A stretch of 45,034 bases of DNA from a virus, in IMG/VR virus record IMGVR_UViG_3300001242_000038, positions 306-45,339 of that record. One strand, 5' to 3'. Position 1 is the first letter of the stretch. Each line of letters begins with the position of its first letter. The translations under genes and the position numbers were made by a program. The notes beneath the pieces are model-generated. The model did not search any database. It saw only the letters and a list, made by a program, of their open reading frames with translations, and was not told where the DNA came from. Shown here piece by piece: positions 33,763-42,182 of the stretch.

Positions 33763-34920
33763 CTATACCTTGCGTTTTTTATATCTTTCAAGAATCATTT
33801 TAGCTTCTTTTGGAAAATCTCCAGCTTCAAAAACAGATAAAACAGAATTATTACCAACCCTATATTGAGTTAGGCCAAACCCATCTTCATTCCTTCTATT
33901 GTAAAAATACTTCACCAATATTTTTACCGCCAGTTGCAAATTTTTCGGCATATTGTCAGCAGAATACCCAGCAGTATAATCAACATAGATATTTCTAAAA
34001 CCTTCTGGCCATCCACCAAATTTCCGAATTTGAGCTTTATCTAAATCAACATAAAAACTATCTTCATGATCGTCTGTTTTATATAAATCAACCCAATTAC
34101 TGTCTATCACATTTAGCCCATACACAGGAATCAATTCTGTGGACTTAACGCTACCGTAGACAGACGAAAGAATTTCTGCTTCCCATCCATTGCCTAAGGC
34201 GTTAATCGCGGCTACAACAGCCGTTACAGTAGTATTAGAGGCAAATGTAACAGAAGTATCGGCAGTACCATCTAAAACAAGTCTTAACCCAGTTGTAGTA
34301 ACAGAGACAGTTGCTGTTGATGTTGAGTTAGTGTTTCTGACTTTCATTACTCCAATTATCCATACCGCAACTCTATCTACTGCTGTTATGGGATAATTGT
34401 TTAAATTAATTATAGAACCGCCGCTACTATCGTACCTTTCCAATCTATAACTTGTTTCTTCAAATACGCGTCTACAATAATCAGAAACAAGTCCTTCAAC
34501 ATCTTCTCTGATTATATCAACTATCAGAGTTGGATCTCCGGCTTCAATATCTGAGACTATAGTTTGAGCCGCACTTTTATTGCTATCAAGTCCAAGTGTA
34601 AGTCCGGCGTCAGAACTTGTATGAGTATAAGCAATTGTCTTGCCCGTTCCAGCATTTATAGTAAAAAGTCTTGTTGTAGAAGAATATGATACAGCAAATG
34701 TTATTACACCTGTGCCGGTCAAAGTAGTGTTTGCGTTCATTTGAGTCTGAAGATGAGAGGCTAGCCCAGATCCATCATATGTACCATCACTCAAATCTAT
34801 ATTTACTGGACCACCACTAGAACTAGTAAGATTAAGAGTGTTATTCGCTTTAGTTATTGTAAAATATCCTTTATCAATATCTAAAAATGTAAGACAATCA
34901 TCTAAACTTACAATGGCCAT
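33763..34920 (-). CDS. Head-tail connector (gp6-like adaptor) with inserted beta domains
   Basis: 385 residues, about three times a normal gp6-like adaptor. Only the segments around residues 120-180 (VSDYCRRVFEETSYRLERY) and 300-385 (IYVDYTAGYSADNMPKNLQLAVKILVKYFYNRR) look like the connector. Residues 17-115 (TITKANNTLNLTSSSGGPVNI ... FTINAGTGKTIAYTHTSSDAG) and about 190-250 (VRNTNSTSTATVSVTTTGL) are Thr/Ser-rich beta domains that seem inserted. Such insertions could project from the neck. The connector assignment rests on the C-terminal motif and gene order. Confidence 0.65.
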   Translation of the reverse strand: MAIVSLDDCLTFLDIDKGYFTITKANNTLNLTSSSGGPVNIDLSDGTYDGSGLASHLQTQMNANTTLTGTGVITFAVSYSSTTRLFTINAGTGKTIAYTHTSSDAGLTLGLDSNKSAAQTIVSDIEAGDPTLIVDIIREDVEGLVSDYCRRVFEETSYRLERYDSSGGSIINLNNYPITAVDRVAVWIIGVMKVRNTNSTSTATVSVTTTGLRLVLDGTADTSVTFASNTTVTAVVAAINALGNGWEAEILSSVYGSVKSTELIPVYGLNVIDSNWVDLYKTDDHEDSFYVDLDKAQIRKFGGWPEGFRNIYVDYTAGYSADNMPKNLQLAVKILVKYFYNRRNEDGFGLTQYRVGNNSVLSVFEAGDFPKEAKMILERYKKRKV

Positions 34921-34932
34921 AATTTTACCTAA

Positions 34933-35247
34933 TTATTCTTGATCTACAAATTTATTATAAAGACTCATGTGCTCTTCAGTCAAAAAATCTTTTTCTTTAC
35001 AAACTTTTAATCTGCCTTTAATTATATTTAAAACATTTTTAGGAATATAAAATTCTTTTTCAGAATCATTAGTCCATTTAACTTCTCCATCTTCTTGATG
35101 GGTTATTGAGTACAAGTCATGCTCATCTTCAGTAAAAGACAAATATCTTAGACAATCTTGATACATACCATAAATAGTCATGTCCACTTCTTGAGGCAAT
35201 AAATTTAAAAGCAAGATCCTATCAAAAACACTCAACTTAATCAACAT
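34933..35247 (-). CDS. Conserved phage hypothetical protein
   Basis: 104 residues. Sequence pattern SVFDRILLLNLLP ... FTEDEHDLY ... FYIPKNVLNIIKGRLK ... TEEHMSLYNKF is familiar from phage head/tail gene regions, but no function is known. GGGAGAG precedes the ATG. Position between the Fn3 protein and the connector gene. Confidence 0.6.
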   Translation of the reverse strand: MLIKLSVFDRILLLNLLPQEVDMTIYGMYQDCLRYLSFTEDEHDLYSITHQEDGEVKWTNDSEKEFYIPKNVLNIIKGRLKVCKEKDFLTEEHMSLYNKFVDQE

Positions 35248-35268
35248 TTAAATCTCTCCCGTCTAAAG

Positions 35269-35652
35269 TTATGGCGAAACTGAAATCGTGACTTTCTTTT
35301 CAGGGTTAACGTAGAAATTGATTGGCTTAATGATACGGTCATGAGCCACCCATTTTACCTCAGTTGAATAATCACTTTCGTAACCATAGACATCATAAGC
35401 TGTGGCGGCGAAATAATAGGTTGTTCCAACAACAAGATCCCCTACTGAGCCCTCAACATGACCATCCACCATTGTGCCCATTTTCTGGTCAACATCTAAA
35501 GTGTATTTTTTTGACGCTGTGCCATAGTAGATCTTATACCCGGCAAGGCTGGTCTCTGCATTTGGAGACCAAGAGAACCTTGCCTCGGCAGCAAAAGCAT
35601 AACTGGATAAGAATAAAACAAAAATAGTCGCAAAACAAATTTTCTTTAACAT
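35269..35652 (-). CDS. Secreted fibronectin type III domain protein
   Basis: 127 residues from ATG 35652 (AAGGTG upstream). Basic start and hydrophobic core (LKKICFATIFVLFLSSYAFA) with an AFA-A cleavage site form a Sec-type signal peptide; the mature part is one Fn3-like domain (FSWSPNAETSLAGYKIYYG ... TYYFAATAYDVYGYESDYS). No virion role is obvious because the signal sends it across the membrane. It may act at the cell surface, e.g. exclude other phages. Lies as an isolated gene within the structural block. Confidence 0.75.
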   Translation of the reverse strand: MLKKICFATIFVLFLSSYAFAAEARFSWSPNAETSLAGYKIYYGTASKKYTLDVDQKMGTMVDGHVEGSVGDLVVGTTYYFAATAYDVYGYESDYSTEVKWVAHDRIIKPINFYVNPEKKVTISVSP

Positions 35653-35657
35653 AATTT

Positions 35658-36269
35658 TCACCTTGGATTAAATCTCTCCCAATATGTTTGATCTATTTCA
35701 ATTGTACCTAAATGTTTGTTATCACAACCGGTATCACAATATATTTTATATCCAGCCTGTTTAGCCTTTAAACAAAATGCAAAATCTTCACTTACAACAC
35801 CGTCGCCAAACCTATAATTCATTTCGAACCAAGGATAATTAATTTCTTTAAAAACACTGACATCAACCAATAATGAAGCAGCTCCAATAGCATCTACTTC
35901 AATTAATTCATTTTTATTCCATTGTATTATATTCTTGAATTTATCACCATCTTGTTCGAATATAATTGGGTCATATGGATAAGAACGCCTAAAAGATAAA
36001 CCAGATACAATATCTTTATCATGTGACAATAATTTAAGGATGGTATCGGAATGATGTCTATGATCTGTATCAAGGAACAATATATGGCTAAATGTCCCAT
36101 CTTTAAGAACGGCATGAATTATTGAATTTCGTTGATCGTCTACTCTTCCCCTATTCCCAATTATTACACTATGTTGGGGTTTCTTCAACTCTATCCATGA
36201 TTCAAAAAATTTGGTCGATAAAAAATCCCAGTTGCAAGGAAGACCAATGGCGATGTTAATATTACCCAT
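35658..36269 (-). CDS. Glycosyltransferase, GT-A type (paralog 3 of 3)
   Basis: 203 residues from ATG 36269 (TAATG overlap with the preceding gene). IAIGLPCNWDFLSTKFFESW, HILFLDTDHRHHSDTI and ELIEVDAIGAASLLVDVSVF repeat the pattern of paralogs 1 and 2; closest to paralog 2 by eye (DxDHRH shared). It sits behind an AP2/HNH endonuclease, apart from the other two. Confidence 0.8.
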   Translation of the reverse strand: MGNINIAIGLPCNWDFLSTKFFESWIELKKPQHSVIIGNRGRVDDQRNSIIHAVLKDGTFSHILFLDTDHRHHSDTILKLLSHDKDIVSGLSFRRSYPYDPIIFEQDGDKFKNIIQWNKNELIEVDAIGAASLLVDVSVFKEINYPWFEMNYRFGDGVVSEDFAFCLKAKQAGYKIYCDTGCDNKHLGTIEIDQTYWERFNPR

Positions 36270-36997
36270 TACAAACACCAGCTAATTGCTAGTTCCGGGA
36301 AGTTTAATTTATGAGGCAATCCTTCTCTTATAATAAATTTATCTCTTGCTAATGCTGCATCTTTAGCAGTTTTAAATGTTGTTTTGTTAAATACTGTCTT
36401 CCCATCATTTCTTACAATTGCAGAAAAAGATTTTCTCTCCGGTTTATAAGACACCCCACAATATCCAGAAGTGTTATTCGACTGTAATAATCTTTTATTA
36501 AATCCATTCTCTCTTATAGTTATAAATCTACAATTCCAAGGAGCATAAGGACCATCATTATCGATTCGATCTAATTGAAGACCTTCTTCCCATCCATTAT
36601 TTAAACACCAATCATTAAACACGGGGAATTCAAACACCCATTCACTACATACATAAATTCCACGCCCACCATAACTGTCATACGATCCATTATTCACATT
36701 TGAACATCTACTATTGATATGTTTCCAAAGTGAATAAATTTTATTCCTTGATTTTCTTCCACCCATCCCATGAATTGTGGATCTCTCTACTAATTTCTCT
36801 ATTTTAAGACAGCCGCAAGATTGTGATTTCCCACTCCTCAAAACTTGTAAATTAACTAATTTAATTGTCTCTTTATCACATAAACATTTTACAACGACTA
36901 GCCTACCTTGCCTCTGACTATATGGCAAATCAGCATAAATTACAACCCATCTTCCATAAACGCATCCCAAAACATATTCTTTTACATTATTACTCAT
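36269..36997 (-). CDS. HNH homing endonuclease with AP2 domain
   Basis: 242 residues from ATG 36997, with AGGAGG before it. The C-terminal 60 residues (NTSGYCGVSYKPERKSFSAIV ... FKTAKDAALARDKFI) are an AP2-like DNA-binding domain. The middle (LQLDRIDNDGPYAPWNCRFIT) is the HNH motif with its DR.dNdG..Y...N.R core, and CLCDKE/CGCL near the start give extra cysteines. Typical selfish element of phage structural regions. Start/stop overlaps with glycosyltransferase paralog 3. Confidence 0.85.
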   Translation of the reverse strand: MSNNVKEYVLGCVYGRWVVIYADLPYSQRQGRLVVVKCLCDKETIKLVNLQVLRSGKSQSCGCLKIEKLVERSTIHGMGGRKSRNKIYSLWKHINSRCSNVNNGSYDSYGGRGIYVCSEWVFEFPVFNDWCLNNGWEEGLQLDRIDNDGPYAPWNCRFITIRENGFNKRLLQSNNTSGYCGVSYKPERKSFSAIVRNDGKTVFNKTTFKTAKDAALARDKFIIREGLPHKLNFPELAISWCL

Positions 36998-37022
36998 AGT
37001 ATTCCTCCTATACAATCCATAA

Positions 37023-37083
37023 TATATTGAGAGAAGAGGTGGATTAAATCTCTTGTCGGGTGCGCTCCCTATCCCTCAATATA
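37023..37083 (-). other. Possible structured RNA or attenuator upstream of the AP2/HNH gene
   Basis: TATATTGAG (37023-37031) and CTCAATATA (37075-37083) form a perfect 9-bp outer stem. Inside are AAGAG (37034-37038)/CTCTT (37050-37054) and GGG (37058-37060)/CCC (37067-37069). This gives a three-way junction layout in a 94-base gap between the structural gene at 37092 and the HNH gene. May terminate, attenuate, or be part of the mobile unit. No known RNA family recognised. Confidence 0.35.
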
Positions 37084-37091
37084 ACTATATT

Positions 37092-37409
37092 CTAACTTGC
37101 GTAAACCACTAATCCTTTGATTACATGGAGATTTGTTACGGCACCACTGGCAAAATCAGCACCAGCAGTTGAACCGACTGTATAGGCTGCTACATTTAAA
37201 CTTGTCCCCATATCGGCTGAACCCACCACGATCAGTTTATCAGCGGACTGATCCCAAAGCATGTATTTGCCAGTAGTATCGCCATAACATTTAAAATCCA
37301 AACCAGTAGCGTCTTCCCCTAAAACAATACCAGTTGTTGCACCAGTACCTACTTTCTTAAAAATTAGGCTTCCACTTGACCATTCTGATTTAACTAAAGT
37401 AACGGGCAT
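37092..37409 (-). CDS. Putative capsid decoration protein
   Basis: 105 residues, beta-rich with little charge: LVKSEWSSGSLIFKKVGTGATTGI, CYGDTTGKYMLWDQSADKLIVVG, AGADFASGAVTNLHVIKGLVVYAS. The GKYMLWDQSADKLIV strand is common in phage structural proteins and fibre trimerisation motifs. Position just downstream of the capsid gene suggests decoration or a head fibre. GAGGA precedes the ATG. Confidence 0.55.
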   Translation of the reverse strand: MPVTLVKSEWSSGSLIFKKVGTGATTGIVLGEDATGLDFKCYGDTTGKYMLWDQSADKLIVVGSADMGTSLNVAAYTVGSTAGADFASGAVTNLHVIKGLVVYAS

Positions 37410-37460
37410 AATTATATCCTCCTAATCCATACAAATGTTTATCAGCGGTGGTTCCGCATT

Positions 37461-37682
37461 CTACTTCTTATTCTTGCCTTTCTTAACTTTTGGGTCTTTT
37501 ACCATCTTATCTTTTATCGGAAAGTCTAACGACTTATTCTCTATTTTAGAATCGAGAATAACAACGATACCTTTACTTTCCAAATCCAATGCTTTCTGTT
37601 TTAATATAGTCATTTTCATTGGGGCTTTATTCCCCATCCACTCCCCAATGAATTCTACTTTTACATATTCTAATTTATTCAT
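37461..37682 (-). CDS. Hypothetical protein
   Basis: 73 residues with a very basic C-terminus (VKDPKVKKGKNKK). Could contact DNA or the acidic capsid interior. No family recognised. GGGAGAAA precedes the ATG. Confidence 0.55.
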   Translation of the reverse strand: MNKLEYVKVEFIGEWMGNKAPMKMTILKQKALDLESKGIVVILDSKIENKSLDFPIKDKMVKDPKVKKGKNKK

Positions 37683-37700
37683 TTTCTCCCTGCTTTAAAG

Positions 37701-37732
37701 ACAAAGCTTGAGTGAAATATCTCAAGCTTTGT
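37701..37732 (-). terminator. Intrinsic terminator-like hairpin
   Basis: A perfect 12-bp stem (37701-37712 with 37721-37732), eight-base loop, in the gap after the gene at 37746-38231. On the - strand it is followed by TCTTTAAAG, only a short T-run, so termination may be partial. Confidence 0.6.
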
Positions 37733-37745
37733 TTAAATCAATAAA

Positions 37746-38231
37746 TTAAACAATGGCTGTTGGTTTTACTTCTTGGATAATCTTACCACCACCAAGAATA
37801 CATACAATTGTCCCATCTACTGGGTCATCAGTAGTTTCATCAGTGGCGAGCCTTGCATATTTATCAGTACCAGAAAGTCTAGAACTATCGATCTCAATCG
37901 CATAAATTTGGTCGCTACCAGCAGTAGTTGTGAACCCATACGCAGTAGCTGTCTGCATATCAGACCAAGTATCACCACTAGTACAAGTCCAATAATTAAA
38001 TGCTACAGTTGTCGCAGTTGAAGGCGTAACATCATCACAACTTTCAACACTGATACGTGCAACACCAGTAGAACCAGCCGCTTTTTGAATTACCCAAAGA
38101 CACTGTTCGTATTTGCCAAGATTAACAATATCCGTATTAGGACTACCATTAAACAAATCCTCATAAGCTGCTTGACTAGCACTAGGCATGGCGTTTACAA
38201 CATGAACATTCTGAAAAAGTCTTCCACCCAT
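37746..38231 (-). CDS. Putative virion structural protein
   Basis: 161 residues, beta-rich and acidic. MGGRLFQNVHVVNAMPSASQAAYE, WVIQKAAGSTGVARISVESC and YAIEIDSSRLSGTDKYARL form repeated strand-turn units like small phage virion proteins. It lies directly downstream of the capsid gene, where head decoration proteins are usual. GGAGG precedes the ATG; TATAAT-like sequence occurs further up and might be a promoter. Confidence 0.55.
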   Translation of the reverse strand: MGGRLFQNVHVVNAMPSASQAAYEDLFNGSPNTDIVNLGKYEQCLWVIQKAAGSTGVARISVESCDDVTPSTATTVAFNYWTCTSGDTWSDMQTATAYGFTTTAGSDQIYAIEIDSSRLSGTDKYARLATDETTDDPVDGTIVCILGGGKIIQEVKPTAIV

Positions 38232-38292
38232 AATTTATACCTCCATATTTATATTATAAAATTATACCCCCTACGATATTAATAAAATGTGG

Positions 38293-38319
38293 AAGCTAAG
38301 ACGGGAGATTTCTTAGCTT
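38293..38319 (-). terminator. Hairpin after the major capsid gene
   Basis: AAGCTAAGA (38293-38301) and TCTTAGCTT (38311-38319) form a 9-bp stem with nine-base loop in the 131-base gap after the capsid gene. It probably lowers transcription beyond the capsid gene, which usually needs the highest expression. Confidence 0.6.
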
Positions 38320-38362
38320 ATCAACTTTAGTTTAAAACCAAAGCCTATCCACACTAATATTA

Positions 38363-39643
38363 TTAACTTCTTGAAGTAATTACAATAAACGGAGAAATTG
38401 TGTCAGAACTGGCCTCTGGAGGCACCAATGCCTGCGGCATCCAGCTTTGACCAGCAACGTAAAAGCGCCACCGATATGCCATCTGATCAACGTCGAATTT
38501 TAGGTGCATAGAAGTGTCAAAACCAATACCACCATCACCACTAAGCATACCGAGTAGATACTGTTTCATGTCAGCAAGAATCAAATCGCCAGCAGTGCCT
38601 AAAGCTTTTGCATGGTGGCTAAAAACAACAGGGAGCCCAAACAACGTATTATACGGTTTCCCACTAGCCCCACCCGCTGGCATAAATACAGGGACACCAG
38701 CGGTGCCTACAGTTAGAGACATGCTTGCAAGCTGAGGAAGAGTATTGGGGTTGGCAATCCAAACAGCATTAGATGGATTAATGCAACGCGCATACATTTT
38801 AATAACATTTTCCCAAACAATGGTCGTAGCTGGTTGACCAGTCTCAGCAGTGATAGAGACAAGACAAGGGGCAGAGAGTAACCCCTGTGGCTGGCCAGCG
38901 CCAGTACCTTTAAGGATAACCCTGTTCATTTCATAATTAAAACCATCAGTAAACCCTTCACGCAATATATTCTCCATACTCATAGGAGAAAAGCGAAGAA
39001 TTTCATCACTAGCATAGGCAAGAGCTGTTACTTTATGAAGATTTAGATTAATATAACCAAACTTGATATTCTTTTCAGTAAGAGACCCTTCCTCTTCAGT
39101 CCATTGCCAAGCAACGTTACCATATACCAAGTTCCCAGATTTATCGAAACCATTGACATAAGGAATTTTTACAGAATTTGACTGCATAGGAATTTGAGTA
39201 CACCGACCCATCAACTCATTCTGTTCTTTAGCCGCAACAAGAAGGTTTTGCCGAAATTCTTCAGGAACCAGATAACCACCGGCTTCGCCGTCACCAACAT
39301 TCTGAGAAGGAGAACCAGCAGCTTTAATGGTTGCACAATTATCTTCCCATTTAGAAAGTTCTGGAGAGAGTTTACGATATCCAGACTGAGCAGCTTTAGC
39401 AACATCAGTTGCAAAGTGGGCAAGTGTTTTAAACCCAGCCTTCTTATCTTTTTCTGCTTCACTCTGACCAACCACAATACGTTTTTCAATCGGCTCTACT
39501 GCGGCTTTAATTTTTGCATCAATTTCAAGAGCAAGCGATTCTTTAAACTTAAGAACAGCGCCTTCAACTACGGAAGCAGCACCCTTGCTGATAACTTCAT
39601 TAAGTTCATCAATAGTCATCTTACTTTTAGTTTCTTCAGCCAT
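38363..39643 (-). CDS. Major capsid protein (HK97 fold)
   Basis: 426 residues. The first 110 or so are helical and charged, like the HK97 delta domain that acts as internal scaffold and is removed by the protease. The coat part starts near GGYLVPEEFRQNLL and continues with IPYVNGFDKSGNL, LAYASDEILRFSPMSMENIL, GTGAGQPQGLL, LFGLPVVFSHHAKALGTAGDLILADMKQYLLG, and a C-terminal MAYRWRFYVAG segment; all are hallmarks of this family. GGAGGA precedes the ATG. Directly downstream of the protease-AAA+ gene. Confidence 0.95.
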   Translation of the reverse strand: MAEETKSKMTIDELNEVISKGAASVVEGAVLKFKESLALEIDAKIKAAVEPIEKRIVVGQSEAEKDKKAGFKTLAHFATDVAKAAQSGYRKLSPELSKWEDNCATIKAAGSPSQNVGDGEAGGYLVPEEFRQNLLVAAKEQNELMGRCTQIPMQSNSVKIPYVNGFDKSGNLVYGNVAWQWTEEEGSLTEKNIKFGYINLNLHKVTALAYASDEILRFSPMSMENILREGFTDGFNYEMNRVILKGTGAGQPQGLLSAPCLVSITAETGQPATTIVWENVIKMYARCINPSNAVWIANPNTLPQLASMSLTVGTAGVPVFMPAGGASGKPYNTLFGLPVVFSHHAKALGTAGDLILADMKQYLLGMLSGDGGIGFDTSMHLKFDVDQMAYRWRFYVAGQSWMPQALVPPEASSDTISPFIVITSRS

Positions 39644-39716
39644 TTTATTTTATCCTCCAAATTTTATTTTATGTTTAATAATCGCCTAATATCTCTTGTA
39701 TGATATCTCTAGCAAT

Positions 39717-42182
39717 TTAATCCTCAAATTCAATTATACCCTTAGCTTTTTTAATTCTATCTTCCACTAAATCAGAAAGATCGATCTCATCAAATGTCTT
39801 TTTAACTTTATCAACAAATATATCTTTTATTTGAATAGCATCAAAGTCAAATTCGACTTCTGATTTTTTAACCGGGATTTCTATTTCTATAAAATCAATG
39901 CTTTTTGTCTCTATATTATTGCCAATATCTTTTTTCTTATCTACGTTCTTTAAATCTTGAATTAAGCATCTTTGCTCTTTCATTTGTTCTAAAGACTGAA
40001 TTAGAGCTTCTTCAATACTAATTCCATCATCTTCAGCAATCATTTTAGCAAATTCTACTAATTCTTTTAAATGAGCGCCAGAATATCCATCTGTTAATTT
40101 AGCAAACTCAGTTATAATATCCTTATCGGCATCTTTTATAAAAAACTTTAATAGTTTTATTCTGTTATCTTCATCTGGAAGTGAAAAATTTATAATATGA
40201 TGAAACCTACCAGGCCTATCAATCAATGCGTCTGGAATATCTTCTGGGAAATTTGAAGTTAAAATAGTTAGAACACCTTTATTTTCCCTTATCCCATCCA
40301 TTTCAGTTTTTAACAAATCAACAGTATAGCCACTAAGCCATGTATCAATATCTTCTAAAAAGAAAACACTAGGCGCAAGAGTTCTAGCCATTTCAAAGCC
40401 AATGCCTAAAGCACTAGCAGCTCCCCAGCCAAAATCTTTAGATGAAGCCCAGATAAAAGTCGTATCTGCTTTATTCATCAAAATCTTCCCAGTTAATGTT
40501 TTGCCCGTACCTGGGGAACCAATAAACATCATTCCACGACTAGGAGACTTTGTAGATAATTTTTCAATATTCTTCTTAATTTTATCCTTTGCTTCATCAT
40601 TTGGGAAAATGACATCATCCCATCCTATTTCCTTAACCTCAAGAAATTCTCCACCAATAGAAAATTTTTCACCTTTAAGATAATTATTCTCATCAACCCA
40701 TTTTATAGCATCTCTGACAAACGATTTATTTAATTCAATATTTTTATTAGAAGTAAAAATATCAATACTTAAACCACCCCAATTTTTATAAATTTGAAAA
40801 ACAAACCTATCACCATCATTTGATTTATAAAATTGAGTTCCAGTTACTAAAAACTCTTCTTCTAATTTTGAATTCAATTTCACAACAGAATGCTGCAATG
40901 GGATTTCAGATCCATTACCATAAAAATTTCTTTGATCAAGGAGTTCATGCTTAGACAAAACATTCTTAAATGCAGAAAGAAAATTGCCTTTCATAGCATT
41001 CGGGATAAAAAAATCTGTAGTGAAAATATCTTTTATTTTACACCCCAAATATTTCGTAAAAATTTTATATTCAAATCCTGCCGGTTCTGTCCTTACTTGA
41101 GTAATATCAAAATCATTGACATATTCTTTTTTTATTTTTTCTAAATCAACATTTTTTACTTTTAAAGAATTGAAAAATTTAATTCTTGCATCTATTACAT
41201 CTGTTTCCTTTTTAATCTCTACTTCCTGTTTCTCTTTATTAAAATCATCCAATTCTTTTTCAATGATTATGTCTATGTCTATCTCTGATTCTGATTCTTT
41301 AACATCCTCTAATTCCTGATCTTTCTCAATTAAAGTTTCATCAATATCCACATTATCGGAAATTAACTCCCCTTCCGGTTCATTAATAACGACAGTTTTT
41401 TCAATTATTTCTTTATCGGAATCTTTAGTTACGTCTTCATTATTTTCTTTACTGCTAATAAATTCTATATCAACATACCAATTGCCCATTTTTTTGATAT
41501 CTTCTTTTTCCTTACTTATGAAGTCATCACCAGCCAATAATCCAAAAACTTCATCAGGGATATTTATTTCTTTAACTATTTCTTCTTTTTTCTTTTCTAA
41601 ATCAACAAACCCAACAATTTTTGCTTTCTCATTATCTTGGTCAATTTCATTTACAAAATCAACAATAGATTTTGTAGTAATCTCTCCATTAGCCACTCTT
41701 TCTACTAATGCTGAGTAATGGTCCGGCACTACAACAGCTGATATTTCCAAAAGTTCAACTTTTTTAAAAACCCTATCAGGGATTTTGCCGCCTCTAGTAT
41801 ATTTTTTTATTTCAACTTCATTCATATCATCTTTATATAAAATTTCTTTAGGAATAAAGCCTACAGAAAATGCATTCATAACTCCGCTAGAGTATAACTT
41901 GTAAAAAGTTTCTCCTTCTTCAGTTTCAGCAAACTTAACCTTGAATTTTAATCCCTGACCAGGATAGACTTTAGTCCAAGCTGCCCTACCAATAGGAGGT
42001 CTATCATATTTATGGAAAGCGGGGATGACAGGATTTTCTATAAAATTTTCTAATTCCCAAGCATTATCATCAATTAAATCTCCACTTCTATCTATAGAAT
42101 CTGATTTATTCGCATAAGCAACTACAGATTTTTCTACCTCATTCACTTCTTTTTGAAAAATATTTTTAAATAACTTTTCCAT
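39717..42182 (-). CDS. HK97-type prohead protease fused to an AAA+ ATPase
   Basis: 821 residues, far longer than the usual 180-250. Residues 15-190 are a prohead protease: PAFHKYDRPPIGRA (His57), MNAFSVGFI (Ser106), and LLEISAVVVPDHYSAL (Glu146). Residues 190-330 are an acidic linker. Residues 330-520 resemble the beta/alpha region that precedes bacterial AAA+ domains (NWGGLSIDIFTS, FLEVKEIGWDDVIF). Residues 545-735 are an AAA+ module: GSPGTGKT (555-562), FFLEDID Walker B (607-613), TSNFPE sensor 1 (642-647), DRPGRF Arg finger (655-660), and SGAHLKEL (701-708). The Bcs1/FtsH-like motif style suggests an unfoldase or translocase. It probably processes the delta domain of the coat protein and may remodel or clear it with ATP. 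Confidence 0.88.
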   Translation of the reverse strand: MEKLFKNIFQKEVNEVEKSVVAYANKSDSIDRSGDLIDDNAWELENFIENPVIPAFHKYDRPPIGRAAWTKVYPGQGLKFKVKFAETEEGETFYKLYSSGVMNAFSVGFIPKEILYKDDMNEVEIKKYTRGGKIPDRVFKKVELLEISAVVVPDHYSALVERVANGEITTKSIVDFVNEIDQDNEKAKIVGFVDLEKKKEEIVKEINIPDEVFGLLAGDDFISKEKEDIKKMGNWYVDIEFISSKENNEDVTKDSDKEIIEKTVVINEPEGELISDNVDIDETLIEKDQELEDVKESESEIDIDIIIEKELDDFNKEKQEVEIKKETDVIDARIKFFNSLKVKNVDLEKIKKEYVNDFDITQVRTEPAGFEYKIFTKYLGCKIKDIFTTDFFIPNAMKGNFLSAFKNVLSKHELLDQRNFYGNGSEIPLQHSVVKLNSKLEEEFLVTGTQFYKSNDGDRFVFQIYKNWGGLSIDIFTSNKNIELNKSFVRDAIKWVDENNYLKGEKFSIGGEFLEVKEIGWDDVIFPNDEAKDKIKKNIEKLSTKSPSRGMMFIGSPGTGKTLTGKILMNKADTTFIWASSKDFGWGAASALGIGFEMARTLAPSVFFLEDIDTWLSGYTVDLLKTEMDGIRENKGVLTILTSNFPEDIPDALIDRPGRFHHIINFSLPDEDNRIKLLKFFIKDADKDIITEFAKLTDGYSGAHLKELVEFAKMIAEDDGISIEEALIQSLEQMKEQRCLIQDLKNVDKKKDIGNNIETKSIDFIEIEIPVKKSEVEFDFDAIQIKDIFVDKVKKTFDEIDLSDLVEDRIKKAKGIIEFED

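Noticed and set aside
37023-37083. Hammerhead ribozyme
   Set aside because: The conserved CTGATGA and GAAA core segments are missing.
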